From NCBI RefSeq assembly GCF_003236335.1, contig NZ_POUB01000019.1, positions 1 through 50,435 on the forward strand: DNA of 50,435 bases, written 5' to 3'. The notes below the pieces were generated by a model. That model searched no databases. It saw only the letters and a program-made list of their open reading frames with translations, and was not told where the DNA came from. Shown here in pieces: positions 17,014 to 24,471 of this stretch. This DNA is from Micromonospora deserti (GTDB taxonomy: Bacteria; Actinomycetota; Actinomycetes; Mycobacteriales; Micromonosporaceae). The position numbers and the translations under genes were made by a program. Each line of letters starts with the position of its first letter. Within the stretch, counting starts at the first letter, position 1.

Positions 17014-17061
17014 CGCGGGTCCGGCCGCACTTCGTCAACGAGGAAATGCGGCCGGCCCGCG
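17014..17061 (-). terminator. Strong GC hairpin between hydrolase and NRPS-1 (terminator or attenuator)
   Basis: CGCGGG (17014-17019), one bulged T, then CCGGCCGCA (17021-17029) pair with TGCGGCCGG (17047-17055) and CCCGCG (17056-17061). This gives 15 base pairs with one bulge and a 17-nt loop. It lies 12 nt after the hydrolase stop and about 37 nt before the NRPS-1 start in the direction of transcription. No U-run follows, which is common in actinomycetes. It may attenuate or process the message inside the operon. Confidence 0.65.
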
Positions 17062-17073
17062 GGAGACCCCTGC

Positions 17074-17868
17074 CTAGGCGAGCGCCTTGGCGACGAAGTC
17101 AACGGCCTTGTGCACCGCGGCACGCGACTCTTCGAGTGAGGTGGCGAAGTCCGGGCGCACCGCGTCAGGCGGCGGGTTGCCGATCTTCTTGTCCGCGTGG
17201 TTGACGATGTCGTACCCGTGGAAGCCGGTGGCCACATCGATGATCTGTAGCGGCGCCTGGTGCTTCTCGGCGGCGGCGACGAACGTCTCCACGGTCCGTG
17301 CCACTCCCGGCGCTTCCAGGCCCGCACGGCCCAGTAGCAGCGGAGGGAGGTGTTCCGCCTCGGCCAGCGCCTCGGCGGGCTCGAACCCGTCGGGAAGAGA
17401 CACTCCCTCCGGGGAGCCGAGCAACGGGTAGGTGAAGGCGAGCACCCGCAGCCACGGTGGCGAGGAGCGCAGCCAGTTCGAGGACAGCGGCCCGCCTGCG
17501 CACCAGAACCAGAGCCCGACCCGGTCCCCGTCGACCCGCTCGTCGGCGCGGACGAAATCGACCGCCTGCGCGAGCCCCTTCGCGGCGCGGGGATAGTGCG
17601 CACCCTCGTACAGCGGCAGCTTGACGGTGGCGGCCACGATCCCGTTCGCGGCCAGCAGCGAGCCGTAGCTGCGGTAGACCTGCCAGTCGCGCGGGTCGTT
17701 CCAGTCCGCATCCTCGGGAAGAGGGCCGCCGCACTGGAAGATCACCGCCGGGAACGGGCCCCCGGACTTCGGGATGTAGAGGTCGATGTTGTCGTGCCGC
17801 TCAGGATCGATCATGTCCGTCTGCAGTACGAATTCGCCTTCGACGAAATAGGGAAGAGCCACGCTCAT
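17074..17868 (-). CDS. Dienelactone-hydrolase-like alpha/beta hydrolase, candidate formylkynurenine deformylase
   Basis: 264 residues of the alpha/beta-hydrolase fold. The nucleophile elbow is GLWFWCAGG at about residues 142-150, so the nucleophile is Cys, as in dienelactone hydrolases. A likely acid lies in the PLQIIDV region and the catalytic His in GFHGYD near residue 217. No signal peptide or membrane segment. It sits between the MFS exporter (stop 40 nt upstream) and NRPS-1, in an operon with a tryptophan halogenase and tryptophan 2,3-dioxygenase. Chlorokynurenine assembly needs removal of the formyl group, and no other formamidase is visible, so deformylation of (chloro)N-formylkynurenine is a reasonable inference. 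A type II editing esterase or another acyl hydrolase is the alternative. Confidence 0.75.
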   Translation of the reverse strand: MSVALPYFVEGEFVLQTDMIDPERHDNIDLYIPKSGGPFPAVIFQCGGPLPEDADWNDPRDWQVYRSYGSLLAANGIVAATVKLPLYEGAHYPRAAKGLAQAVDFVRADERVDGDRVGLWFWCAGGPLSSNWLRSSPPWLRVLAFTYPLLGSPEGVSLPDGFEPAEALAEAEHLPPLLLGRAGLEAPGVARTVETFVAAAEKHQAPLQIIDVATGFHGYDIVNHADKKIGNPPPDAVRPDFATSLEESRAAVHKAVDFVAKALA

Positions 17869-17908
17869 TGTCTATTCTCGATTCGGAAGGAGTTTACGTT
17901 TCGGTCGG

Positions 17909-19204
17909 TCACGCCTCGACGGCCTCGGGCAGCTCTCGTCCAATCCCCCGCAGCGCGGTGAAGAGGAAGAGAGAGGAGACCACGATCATGGCCACGGTCA
18001 GGACGAGCAAACCGGTACGCAGTCCGAGTAGCTGGCCTGCGAAGCCGCCCACCAGCGAGCCGAGCGGCACGCCGAGCCCCACACCGAGGAAACGGTGCGT
18101 GGCGGTGACCCGGCCGAGCATCTGGTCCGGCGTGACCGACTGCCGGATCACCACCAGCGACAGCGTGAACGTCATGCTCAGCGCGGCGTTCACGAAGTTC
18201 AGGAGGATCAGCAGCCCGACCGTCACCGCACCGTTGCCGCGCAGCGCCGGCACGCCGAGCAGAACGGCGGCGCCCAGGATCGCCGAGGTGTTCAGCACGA
18301 GGCCGTAGCCGAACCGCTTGGGCAGCCAGGACGAGAGCATGGCCCCCACGAGCAGGCCGGGCCCCATGGCGGCGAAAGCCAGGCCGATGGCGTAACCGGA
18401 CAGCTTGAGCTCGGCCGGCAGGTACACGACGTACACGGCCAGGTAGCCGGCGTAGGCGAAGTTGAACAGGGCGACGATGCCGACGACCGAGCGCAGGATC
18501 GGATGCCTGAACACCAGCCGGAAACCCTCACCGATCTTCGCGAACGCCGATCCCCCGCTGTCCTCGCCCGGTTCCGGTGCGGGCTCGGGCTTGCGGATCA
18601 ACCAGATCGCCACGGCGGACAGCAGGTAGAACCCCACGCACACGATCAGGGCTTGCGGCGGCGAGAACCAACCGACGAAGATTCCGCCGAGTGCCGGACC
18701 GGCGATCATCGAGACCGAACGCAGGCTCTCCATCAGGCTGTTGCCGCTGGCAAGCTGATTACGCTCCACGAGTCTGGGCAGGTAGGCCTGCGCGCCGACG
18801 TCGAACAGCACCGTGCAGACACCGACGAGGAACGACACCAGGTACAGCGTCGGGATTCCAAGCTGGTCCATCGCGAACACGACCGGGATCACGGCCAGCG
18901 CGGCAGCCCTGCCGAAGTCGGCGAGGACCAGCATGTTGCGCCGCCGCCACTGGTCCACGACGACGCCGAGGAACAGCACGAACAGCAGATACGGCACCTG
19001 GTTGACGGCGCGCATCACACCGACTTCGAAGGAGGACGCGCTCACGGTGAGCACGGCGACCAGCGGAATGGCGACGGTGGCGATCTGGCTGGCGAAGTCG
19101 GATGCGGTGTAGCCCACCAGGTATTTCCCGAAGTCCGGGGTGCGCCACAGGGCCCGCGGGGGCGGCGAGGTGTCCGCCTCGACGTTCAATTCGCTAGTAC
19201 TCAT
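17909..19204 (-). CDS. MFS exporter (EntS/MFS_3-like)
   Basis: 431 residues with about twelve hydrophobic segments. The first starts near FGKYLVGYTASDFASQIATV, the usual beginning of MFS_3 drug and siderophore exporters. The loop between the second and third helices reads VVVDQWRRRNMLV, the basic MFS signature. A charged central loop (KPEPAPEPGEDSGGS) separates the two six-helix halves. The ATG at 19204 is preceded by GAAGGAAA. It lies 48 nt after the halogenase stop and 40 nt before the hydrolase start in the same operon. Most likely it exports the finished peptide and gives self-resistance. Confidence 0.88.
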   Translation of the reverse strand: MSTSELNVEADTSPPPRALWRTPDFGKYLVGYTASDFASQIATVAIPLVAVLTVSASSFEVGVMRAVNQVPYLLFVLFLGVVVDQWRRRNMLVLADFGRAAALAVIPVVFAMDQLGIPTLYLVSFLVGVCTVLFDVGAQAYLPRLVERNQLASGNSLMESLRSVSMIAGPALGGIFVGWFSPPQALIVCVGFYLLSAVAIWLIRKPEPAPEPGEDSGGSAFAKIGEGFRLVFRHPILRSVVGIVALFNFAYAGYLAVYVVYLPAELKLSGYAIGLAFAAMGPGLLVGAMLSSWLPKRFGYGLVLNTSAILGAAVLLGVPALRGNGAVTVGLLILLNFVNAALSMTFTLSLVVIRQSVTPDQMLGRVTATHRFLGVGLGVPLGSLVGGFAGQLLGLRTGLLVLTVAMIVVSSLFLFTALRGIGRELPEAVEA

Positions 19205-19252
19205 CTATCATTTCCTTCGGCTTGAACCGCCCGGGCATTCGGTGATACGAGT

Positions 19253-20815
19253 TCATGGCGTGGGCAGCTTGCGCAGGTGCGCGAAGTATTCGTACTGGCT
19301 CGGCAGCTGATCGGTCAGGTCACGAGCCTCCTGGCCGATCAGTTCGAATGCCTTCTCGGCAGCCGTTCCGTCAATTGCGCTCAGCGCCGCAGGCGCCTGC
19401 AGGGGCAGTCCGCCGAGCCCAAGCAACATGGCGTGGTAGGAGTACGACTCGAAGCCGTGGTAGTACGGGAAGATCGACTGGCTGTCCGGCAGCCTCACCT
19501 TCCAATTCTCGATCCGCTCGGCCAGACCGTCCGGCAGCGGTCGGGTCTTGGCGTCCTTCCAGTACTGGTTGTTCTCCCGCCGGGCCGCGTAGTAGTGCAT
19601 CACGAGAAATTCGCGTACGCCGTCCATCATTCGCGCCATGTGGCTGTTGTACGAAGTCCGAAGCTGGTCGTTCCAGTTCTTGTCCGGGAAGTGCTTGACC
19701 AGCTGTTCGATTCCGTTCTGAATGAAGAAGATGCCCGTCGACTCCAGCGGCTCGACGAATCCGGCGGAAAGGCCGATCGAGACGCAGTTGCGGACCCAGG
19801 CGTTACGAGTCCGGCCGATACGCATCCGGATGTGGTTGGCCTCCATGCCCTCGGCCGCCGGGCCGACGAATTCCCGCAGCGTCCGCTCGGCCTCGTCCGG
19901 GCTGGTGTAGTCCCGGGCGTACACGTATCCGGTGCCGATGCGGCCGAACAGGGGAATCGTCCAGATCCAGCCGGCGTCCTGGGCCGTAGCCGTCGTGCAG
20001 GGCCGCAGGCCGTAGCTCGCCATGTCCAACGGGACCCGCAGTGCCACGGCGCTGTCGTTGGGCAGTGTCTCCTGGTACGACTGGAACGGCTCCTCAAGTG
20101 CCTTGTTGATCAGCATCCCGCGGAAGCCCGTACAGTCGATGAAAAGGTCACCGTGCAGCTCGCCGTGCTCGGCAGTGGTTACGTGGCTGATCCACCCGCG
20201 CTGGTCCAGGACGACATCGGTGACGTCATCGAGGACATGCCGCACCCCGCGAGCGGTGCCGTACCTGGTCAGGTATCGCGCCAGCAGTGCGGCGTCGAAG
20301 TGGTAGGCGTACGGAAACTGTGTCCGCTGCTCGGTCATCGTGCTGCGCCCCGCCAGACCAGAGCCGTCGTCGCCCTCGCGCTGCTCGAAGATGCGGCCGT
20401 CCAGGAAACGCGGCGACGACTTCTTCTCGCACAGCGCCGGGATGACGAAGCAATCGTCGTCGAAGTGGCCGGTGCCACGCTGACGCAACCACCAGTCGGT
20501 GATGGGGAATCCGTCGATCACCCTGGCCCGCTCGAACGGGTGGTAGAAGTGGTGGCCCGGCTCGCGCCAGTTCTCGAACCTGATGGCCAGCTTGTAGGTG
20601 GCGCTGCATTCCGGCATCCAGTCGCGCTCTTCGAGGCCCAGATATGCGAAGAAGTGCCGGATCGTGCTGAAGGTGGCCTCGCCGACACCGATGGTCGGAA
20701 CGTTCTTGGACTCGACGAGCGTCACGGAGATCTGTGGGCCGAAGGTCGCACTCAGGTAGGAGGCAGTCATCCAACCGGCGGTGCCGCCGCCGACAATTAC
20801 CACGTTATTAATCAT
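19253..20815 (-). CDS. FAD-dependent tryptophan halogenase (PyrH-like)
   Basis: 520 residues. FAD-binding GGGTAGW lies at 9-15, the chloramine-forming Lys at about 75 in ATYKLAIRF, the WxWxIP signature as GWIWTIPLF near 280, and the catalytic Glu in GFVEPLESTGIFF near 350. All halogenase residues are therefore present. From memory the sequence resembles PyrH and SttH, the tryptophan 5- and 6-halogenases (IGVGEATFSTIRHFF, FYHPFERARVIDGF), more than 7-halogenases. The exact ring position cannot be told. It needs FADH2; the flavin reductase at 23387-23917 is the obvious partner. It lies between the tryptophan dioxygenase and the exporter, consistent with halogenation of Trp before ring opening. 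Confidence 0.92.
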   Translation of the reverse strand: MINNVVIVGGGTAGWMTASYLSATFGPQISVTLVESKNVPTIGVGEATFSTIRHFFAYLGLEERDWMPECSATYKLAIRFENWREPGHHFYHPFERARVIDGFPITDWWLRQRGTGHFDDDCFVIPALCEKKSSPRFLDGRIFEQREGDDGSGLAGRSTMTEQRTQFPYAYHFDAALLARYLTRYGTARGVRHVLDDVTDVVLDQRGWISHVTTAEHGELHGDLFIDCTGFRGMLINKALEEPFQSYQETLPNDSAVALRVPLDMASYGLRPCTTATAQDAGWIWTIPLFGRIGTGYVYARDYTSPDEAERTLREFVGPAAEGMEANHIRMRIGRTRNAWVRNCVSIGLSAGFVEPLESTGIFFIQNGIEQLVKHFPDKNWNDQLRTSYNSHMARMMDGVREFLVMHYYAARRENNQYWKDAKTRPLPDGLAERIENWKVRLPDSQSIFPYYHGFESYSYHAMLLGLGGLPLQAPAALSAIDGTAAEKAFELIGQEARDLTDQLPSQYEYFAHLRKLPTP

Positions 20816-20890
20816 TTTCTGGCCCTACCTTAACCCATTCTGGATGCGGTCGATCGGATGTCGGTCGCCCTTCCCAGGGGAGCCGCGTGG

Positions 20891-21060
20891 TCATACGTCC
20901 ATCACGTCGTACACCGCTTTGACTAGGGGCGTCGCGCGGTCGCCGCGATAGAAGGGCAGGTCGAAATAGGTGCGCTCGGAATCGATGGGTTCGGTCCGCT
21001 TGCCCACCCTGTCGCGCACAGCCGTGACGAGGTCGAGTGCGGGGGAACGCCGTGCCCGCT
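20891..21060 (-). pseudogene. 5'-truncated remnant of an unidentified gene
   Basis: The last 50-odd codons before the TGA at 20891 have convincing actinomycete codon use and protein-like composition (LDLVTAVRDRVGKRTEPI, then TYFDLPFYRGDRATPLVKAV and YDVMDV). Further upstream the frame turns into Arg/Pro-rich noise and there is no plausible start. I do not recognise the family. It lies between the tryptophan dioxygenase and the halogenase, in the same direction, where a missing kynurenine-pathway or partner gene could once have been. Confidence 0.5.
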
Positions 21061-21207
21061 CGGGAGTCGAAGGGCCTGTGTGGCAGGGCCGTCCGGGGCC
21101 GCCGGCTGCGCTGCGCGTACTCGCGCAGGAGACGTTGACGTCGCCGACGCGGTTGCTCGGTTCGCGTTCGCCGTCTGCACCGGGCCGTGTCGGGACGGGC
21201 CCTGCCG

Positions 21208-22122
21208 TCACAGCCTCGTCCTGGTCATCCAGAGTTCCGGGAAGAACCGGTGATCGGCGACGCGACGTAGCCAGTCCGCGCCGGTGGTTCCGCCCGTGCC
21301 GACCTTCGCGCCGAGCAGGCGTTCGGCGGTCAGCAGGTGCAGCGAGCGCCACCGGGCGATGTCGTGGGCGAGATCGACGAGCGCTTCGGCCAACAGGTAC
21401 AGATCCCTGTGCTTGTCCCGCTCGACGTACACGGTCCTCCAGGCTTCGACGACCGCCTCTTGCTCCAGGTACGGCACACTCCAGTCCCGCTCGACACAGT
21501 CGTCAGGAACCGGTAGGCCGCGACGCCAGAGCAGGCGTAGGGCCGCGTCGTAGAGACTCGGCTCACTCAGCCTCTGTTGCAGCCGGCGGTAGACCTGGGC
21601 ATCGCCGCTGTGCGCCTCGGCCAACGCCGGATTCTTGTTGCCGAGCACGAATTCCATCTCGCGGTACATGTAGGACTGGAAGCCGGATCCCTCGCCGAGC
21701 TGATCGCGGAACTCGCCGTACTCGGCCGGGCTCAGCGTGCTCAGCACGTCCCAGGAGCTACTCAGGGACGAGTACACATGGCGCAGCCGCCGGAGTGTCC
21801 ACAGCGCGGCGCCGACGTCGTCGACGTCGAGCAGATCCCTCGTGCGGGCGACCTCGATGCTGGCCAGCTTGAACTGGAGTTCCATCACCTGGCTTGTGAT
21901 CAAGAACGAGGGTTCGCCCGCGGATTCCGTTCGCGGATTCTGCAGAGACAGCAGCGCATTACTTGCCACGTAGCTGACAAACGGGTTTTCCCCACCGAAT
22001 TCCAAGATGGGTCCACCCTCGGAAGACAGAGCCCGAAGATTGCGGGCGTCCTCGGTCAACGGCTCATTGAGGCGAGCTTCCATAGCAATCGCAGCTGTTC
22101 CGTCCAGTTCAAAGTTGATCAT
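21208..22122 (-). CDS. Tryptophan 2,3-dioxygenase (heme), active-site His replaced by Ser
   Basis: 304 residues, all alpha-helical. TDO signatures are present: GSGFQSYMYRE (145-155, including the substrate-carboxylate Arg), NKNPALAEA, the proximal heme His in RSLHLLTAERLLG, the glycine loop KVGTGGTTG, and the ending FFPELWMTRTRL. It opens the indole ring of Trp to N-formylkynurenine. Where Xanthomonas TDO reads HQTSELWLK, this protein reads SQVMELQFK (77-85), so the distal His55 equivalent is Ser77 and the Trp is Gln. Human IDO also has Ser at this place. The change may fit a chlorinated substrate. The start at ATG 22122 has no good ribosome site; Met14 at 22083 is an alternative. It is the first gene of the left minus-strand block. 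Confidence 0.9.
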   Translation of the reverse strand: MINFELDGTAAIAMEARLNEPLTEDARNLRALSSEGGPILEFGGENPFVSYVASNALLSLQNPRTESAGEPSFLITSQVMELQFKLASIEVARTRDLLDVDDVGAALWTLRRLRHVYSSLSSSWDVLSTLSPAEYGEFRDQLGEGSGFQSYMYREMEFVLGNKNPALAEAHSGDAQVYRRLQQRLSEPSLYDAALRLLWRRGLPVPDDCVERDWSVPYLEQEAVVEAWRTVYVERDKHRDLYLLAEALVDLAHDIARWRSLHLLTAERLLGAKVGTGGTTGADWLRRVADHRFFPELWMTRTRL

Positions 22123-22249
22123 GAATTAGGGCACGGACCAGCAAGATCGTGAAGCATGAAGATTGCCCCGTCACCCCCGTGATGCTAGGCGTCCATACAA
22201 CCAGCGGCCTGGAAGAACGTCAAGGCGTCGCGACGTCCACTTTAAACCG

Positions 22250-22278
22250 TTGACGGCGACCGTGTCGGTTGTTACAGT
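22250..22278 (+). promoter_or_regulatory. Sigma70-like promoter of the plus-strand kynurenine-type operon
   Basis: TTGACG (22250-22255) and TACAGT (22273-22278) are separated by exactly 17 nt, a good housekeeping-sigma match in the divergent space between the dioxygenase and HpaB-like genes. It would give a leader of about 140 nt before ATG 22427. On the minus strand a TTGACG also occurs at 22225-22220, but no convincing -10 follows at the right spacing. Confidence 0.55.
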
Positions 22279-22390
22279 CACTCCGGCCGATGCCTTCGCC
22301 GGCGCGCTCAGTCATGCAAAGCGCGTTCTGGAGCGGTCGACAAGGTTCCAGAAGGGGTGAAACGGACACGTCGCTCGGTGTCGCCGCCGC

Positions 22391-22423
22391 GCCAACCACT
22401 TTGGAGCTACCAAATTTGTTGGC
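22391..22423. promoter_or_regulatory. 33-nt nested inverted repeat just before the HpaB-like start
   Basis: Two concentric arms share the centre 22407: outer GCCAAC (22391-22396) with GTTGGC (22418-22423), and inner TTTGG (22400-22404) with CCAAA (22410-22414). It ends 3 nt before ATG 22427 and takes the place of a Shine-Dalgarno sequence; the only GGAG lies inside the repeat. It could be a repressor operator or an RNA hairpin hiding the start. Confidence 0.6.
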
Positions 22424-22426
22424 ATT

Positions 22427-23397
22427 ATGAGTATCGTCCGTCAGGTGTTGAAGACCGGCAAGGAACACCTTGAGAGCCTCCGCGACGGCCGTCGCGTTTA
22501 CATTGGCCGAAGACTTGTCGAGGACGTGACAACAGATCCCGCGTTCGCGCGTGCGGCCCAGACGATCGCGGATCTGTACGACGTCAAAGCCGAGCCGAAC
22601 AATCACGATGTGATGAGTTATGTCGACGATGACGGCGGCAGGTTCAACTCCTACTTCATTCGCGCCCGAACTCGCGACGAACTCACCAAACGGTTGGCGG
22701 CCCATCAGCGGATCGCCGACCTGAGCTACGGGTTCCTCGGCCGGTCTCCGGACTACGTGGCCAGCTTCGTCACGGGCATGGCCACGCCCCGGAGATCTTC
22801 GGCGACAGCGCCGACCGGGTCACCGCCTACTGGCGATACTTGCGCGACAACGACGTCTACGCCGCGCATGCGATCGTCGCACCGCAGGCGGCCCGGGATC
22901 CCGCCTACTACGAACGGGCGAACCTGCCGATCCCGACTCTGCGGGCCGTCGCCGAGGACGACGAGGGAGTCGTCGTGCACGGCATGAAGATGCTGGCCAC
23001 CGGCGCGATTCTCGCCAACGAGAACTATTCCGGCCTGATCGACGTGCTGCGTGAGTTGTGCGGGGGAGGTGCGATGCAGATGCCGGCGGATGTCACGGTG
23101 CTCGACGACGCCGACCTGGCCAAGACATTCCGGGAGTTCTGGCACACGCCGCAGCTCGACGCTGTCGAGCGAATGAAGCTGCACCGGCTGGCTTGGGACC
23201 TTGTCGGGTCCGAGTTCGCCGGCCGCCACCTGCGGTACGAGAAGTTCTACGCGGGCGTGGGATTCATCGTGCGTGGTCACAACTTCCGCGAAGCCCCCTG
23301 GCAGCGCTTCGACGCCCTGGTCGACGACCTGCTGGGCAAGCTCGAGCCCGCCCCGGATCGCCAGGACGACACCGACGGGTCCGGTCATGGCACATGA
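22427..23397 (+). pseudogene. Broken HpaB-type FADH2-dependent aromatic hydroxylase (frameshift plus internal deletion)
   Basis: The N-terminal part (TGKEHLESLRDGRRVYIGRR to YVASFVTGMA, about 120 residues) and the rest (PEIFGDSADRVTAYWRYLRD onward) are in different frames, with the shift at about 22780-22795. The second frame then jumps from GMKMLATGAILANE straight to NYSGLIDVLRELCGGG. Comparison with HpaB proteins (about 480-520 residues) indicates that roughly 180-200 residues are missing there, including much of the flavin- and substrate-binding barrel. The C-terminal helices (HRLAWDLVGSEFAGRH, YEKFYAG) are intact. It would have hydroxylated an aromatic ring ortho to a hydroxyl or amino group, with the flavin reductase whose start it overlaps by 11 nt. 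Either the gene is dead or the sequence has assembly errors. Confidence 0.75.
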
Positions 23398-23917
23398 AGT
23401 CACCGAGGGGGCCTTCCGGTTGGTGATGAGCCGGTTGGCCGGGGCGGTCAGCATCGTCGCCACCGGTTCGGCAGCCGATCCGTCCGGATGGCGAGGCATG
23501 ACCGCGACCGCGGTGTGCTCACTGTCCGCGGAGCCGCCGAGCCTCGTCGTCTGCCTCAACCGGGTCACCGGCACCTCCCAGCGGCTGCGCCAGCACGGGA
23601 TCTTCTCGGTCAATCTGCTGTCGGCACGCCACGTCGACCTGGCCGCCACGTTCGCGGGCCGCCGCGGAGTGTTCGGCGCGGGACGCTTCACGGGCGACGA
23701 CTGGACCACGGGCACGCTCGACGTGCCCGTACTCGCCGACGCGCTCGCGTCCTTCGAGTGCCGTGTCTCGGAGGCCCTCGAGTATGGCACGCACGTACTG
23801 CTCATCGGAGGTGTCGAGAAGGCGCACCACACCGACGGTGATCCGCTGGTCTACCACAAGCACCGGTTCCGCGACCTCGGTCGTGAGATCGAGATGACAG
23901 AAGGCTCCGCAGCATGA
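23387..23917 (+). CDS. Flavin reductase (HpaC/FlaRed-like) for two-component monooxygenase or halogenase
   Basis: 176 residues from ATG 23387 (MAHEVTEGAFRLVMSRLAGA). It is a flavin-reductase-like split-barrel protein: GAVSIVATG, GMTATAVCSLSAEPPSLVVCLN in the first third and FSVNLLSARHVDLAATFAG in the middle. The ending LVYHKHRFRDLG (DPLVYHxxxYxxL type) is typical of the family. It supplies reduced flavin using NAD(P)H. It overlaps the broken HpaB-like gene by 11 nt and the dioxygenase gene by 4 nt (ATGA). With the hydroxylase damaged, its living client is probably the tryptophan halogenase across the divergent promoter region. Confidence 0.88.
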   Translation: MAHEVTEGAFRLVMSRLAGAVSIVATGSAADPSGWRGMTATAVCSLSAEPPSLVVCLNRVTGTSQRLRQHGIFSVNLLSARHVDLAATFAGRRGVFGAGRFTGDDWTTGTLDVPVLADALASFECRVSEALEYGTHVLLIGGVEKAHHTDGDPLVYHKHRFRDLGREIEMTEGSAA

Positions 23918-24471
23918 CCCAACCGAACGAGACCATGCGCCGCATCGTCGATGTGGACGCACTGCGCAAGCCGGGCGCCGCGGCGTTCCCTGGGGCGCTC
24001 GCCGCCATGTCCCTGTACCCGGACTCGCAGTTCGAGGTCGTCCTCGTGCGCGGCCCCAACCAGCGCAACGACTTTCACGTCGACCCCTACGACGAGCTGT
24101 TCATCCAGCTCGAGGGCACGATCCGGGTGGACACCCGTGAGCCGGGAGCTGGGCTGCGGCGCCAGCTCGTCCATGCGGGAGAGCTGTACGTGGTTCCGGC
24201 GGGTGTGCCGCATTCACCACTGCGTCCGGCGGACACCTGGGGGCTGGTCGTCGAGATCCGACGCAAGCCGGGTGACGTCGAACTCGTCGAGTGGTACTGC
24301 GACCAGTGCGACGCGGTGATCGAGCGGGTCAGCCTGGAATCGTCCGAGATGATCGAGGCGCTGGGACCGCTGCTGAACGAGTTCCAGTCCAGCGAGGCAC
24401 GCCGTACGTGCAAGGAGTGCGGGTCCGTGCTGCCCCAGCCTGGCCCGTTCGTCCTGGACGAGCAGGAATGA
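23914..24471 (+). CDS. 3-Hydroxyanthranilate 3,4-dioxygenase
   Basis: 185 residues, a cupin of the HAO family. Iron ligands are His55, Glu61 (FHVDPYDELF) and His100 (GVPHSP). The catalytic Arg104 (PLRPADTWG) and the base Glu114 (LVVEIRR) are conserved. A C-terminal rubredoxin-like site with two Cys pairs (C129/C132 in YCDQC and C166/C169 in TCKEC) is the bacterial form. It opens 3-hydroxyanthranilate to 2-amino-3-carboxymuconate semialdehyde (ACMS). It is coupled at both ends by ATGA overlaps to the flavin reductase and the decarboxylase. The substrate may be chlorinated here; 4-halo-3-hydroxyanthranilates are known inhibitors of this enzyme family. Confidence 0.9.
   Translation: MTQPNETMRRIVDVDALRKPGAAAFPGALAAMSLYPDSQFEVVLVRGPNQRNDFHVDPYDELFIQLEGTIRVDTREPGAGLRRQLVHAGELYVVPAGVPHSPLRPADTWGLVVEIRRKPGDVELVEWYCDQCDAVIERVSLESSEMIEALGPLLNEFQSSEARRTCKECGSVLPQPGPFVLDEQE

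Noticed and set aside
16977..17711. N-terminal extension of NRPS-1 of about 245 codons
   Set aside because: It overlaps the hydrolase gene in another frame, is Arg/Ser/Pro-rich, and a clear ribosome site precedes ATG 16976 right before the C domain.
22427..23397. Two separate small genes in place of one broken HpaB-like gene
   Set aside because: Both pieces align consecutively to one HpaB-type protein, and neither alone contains a complete fold.
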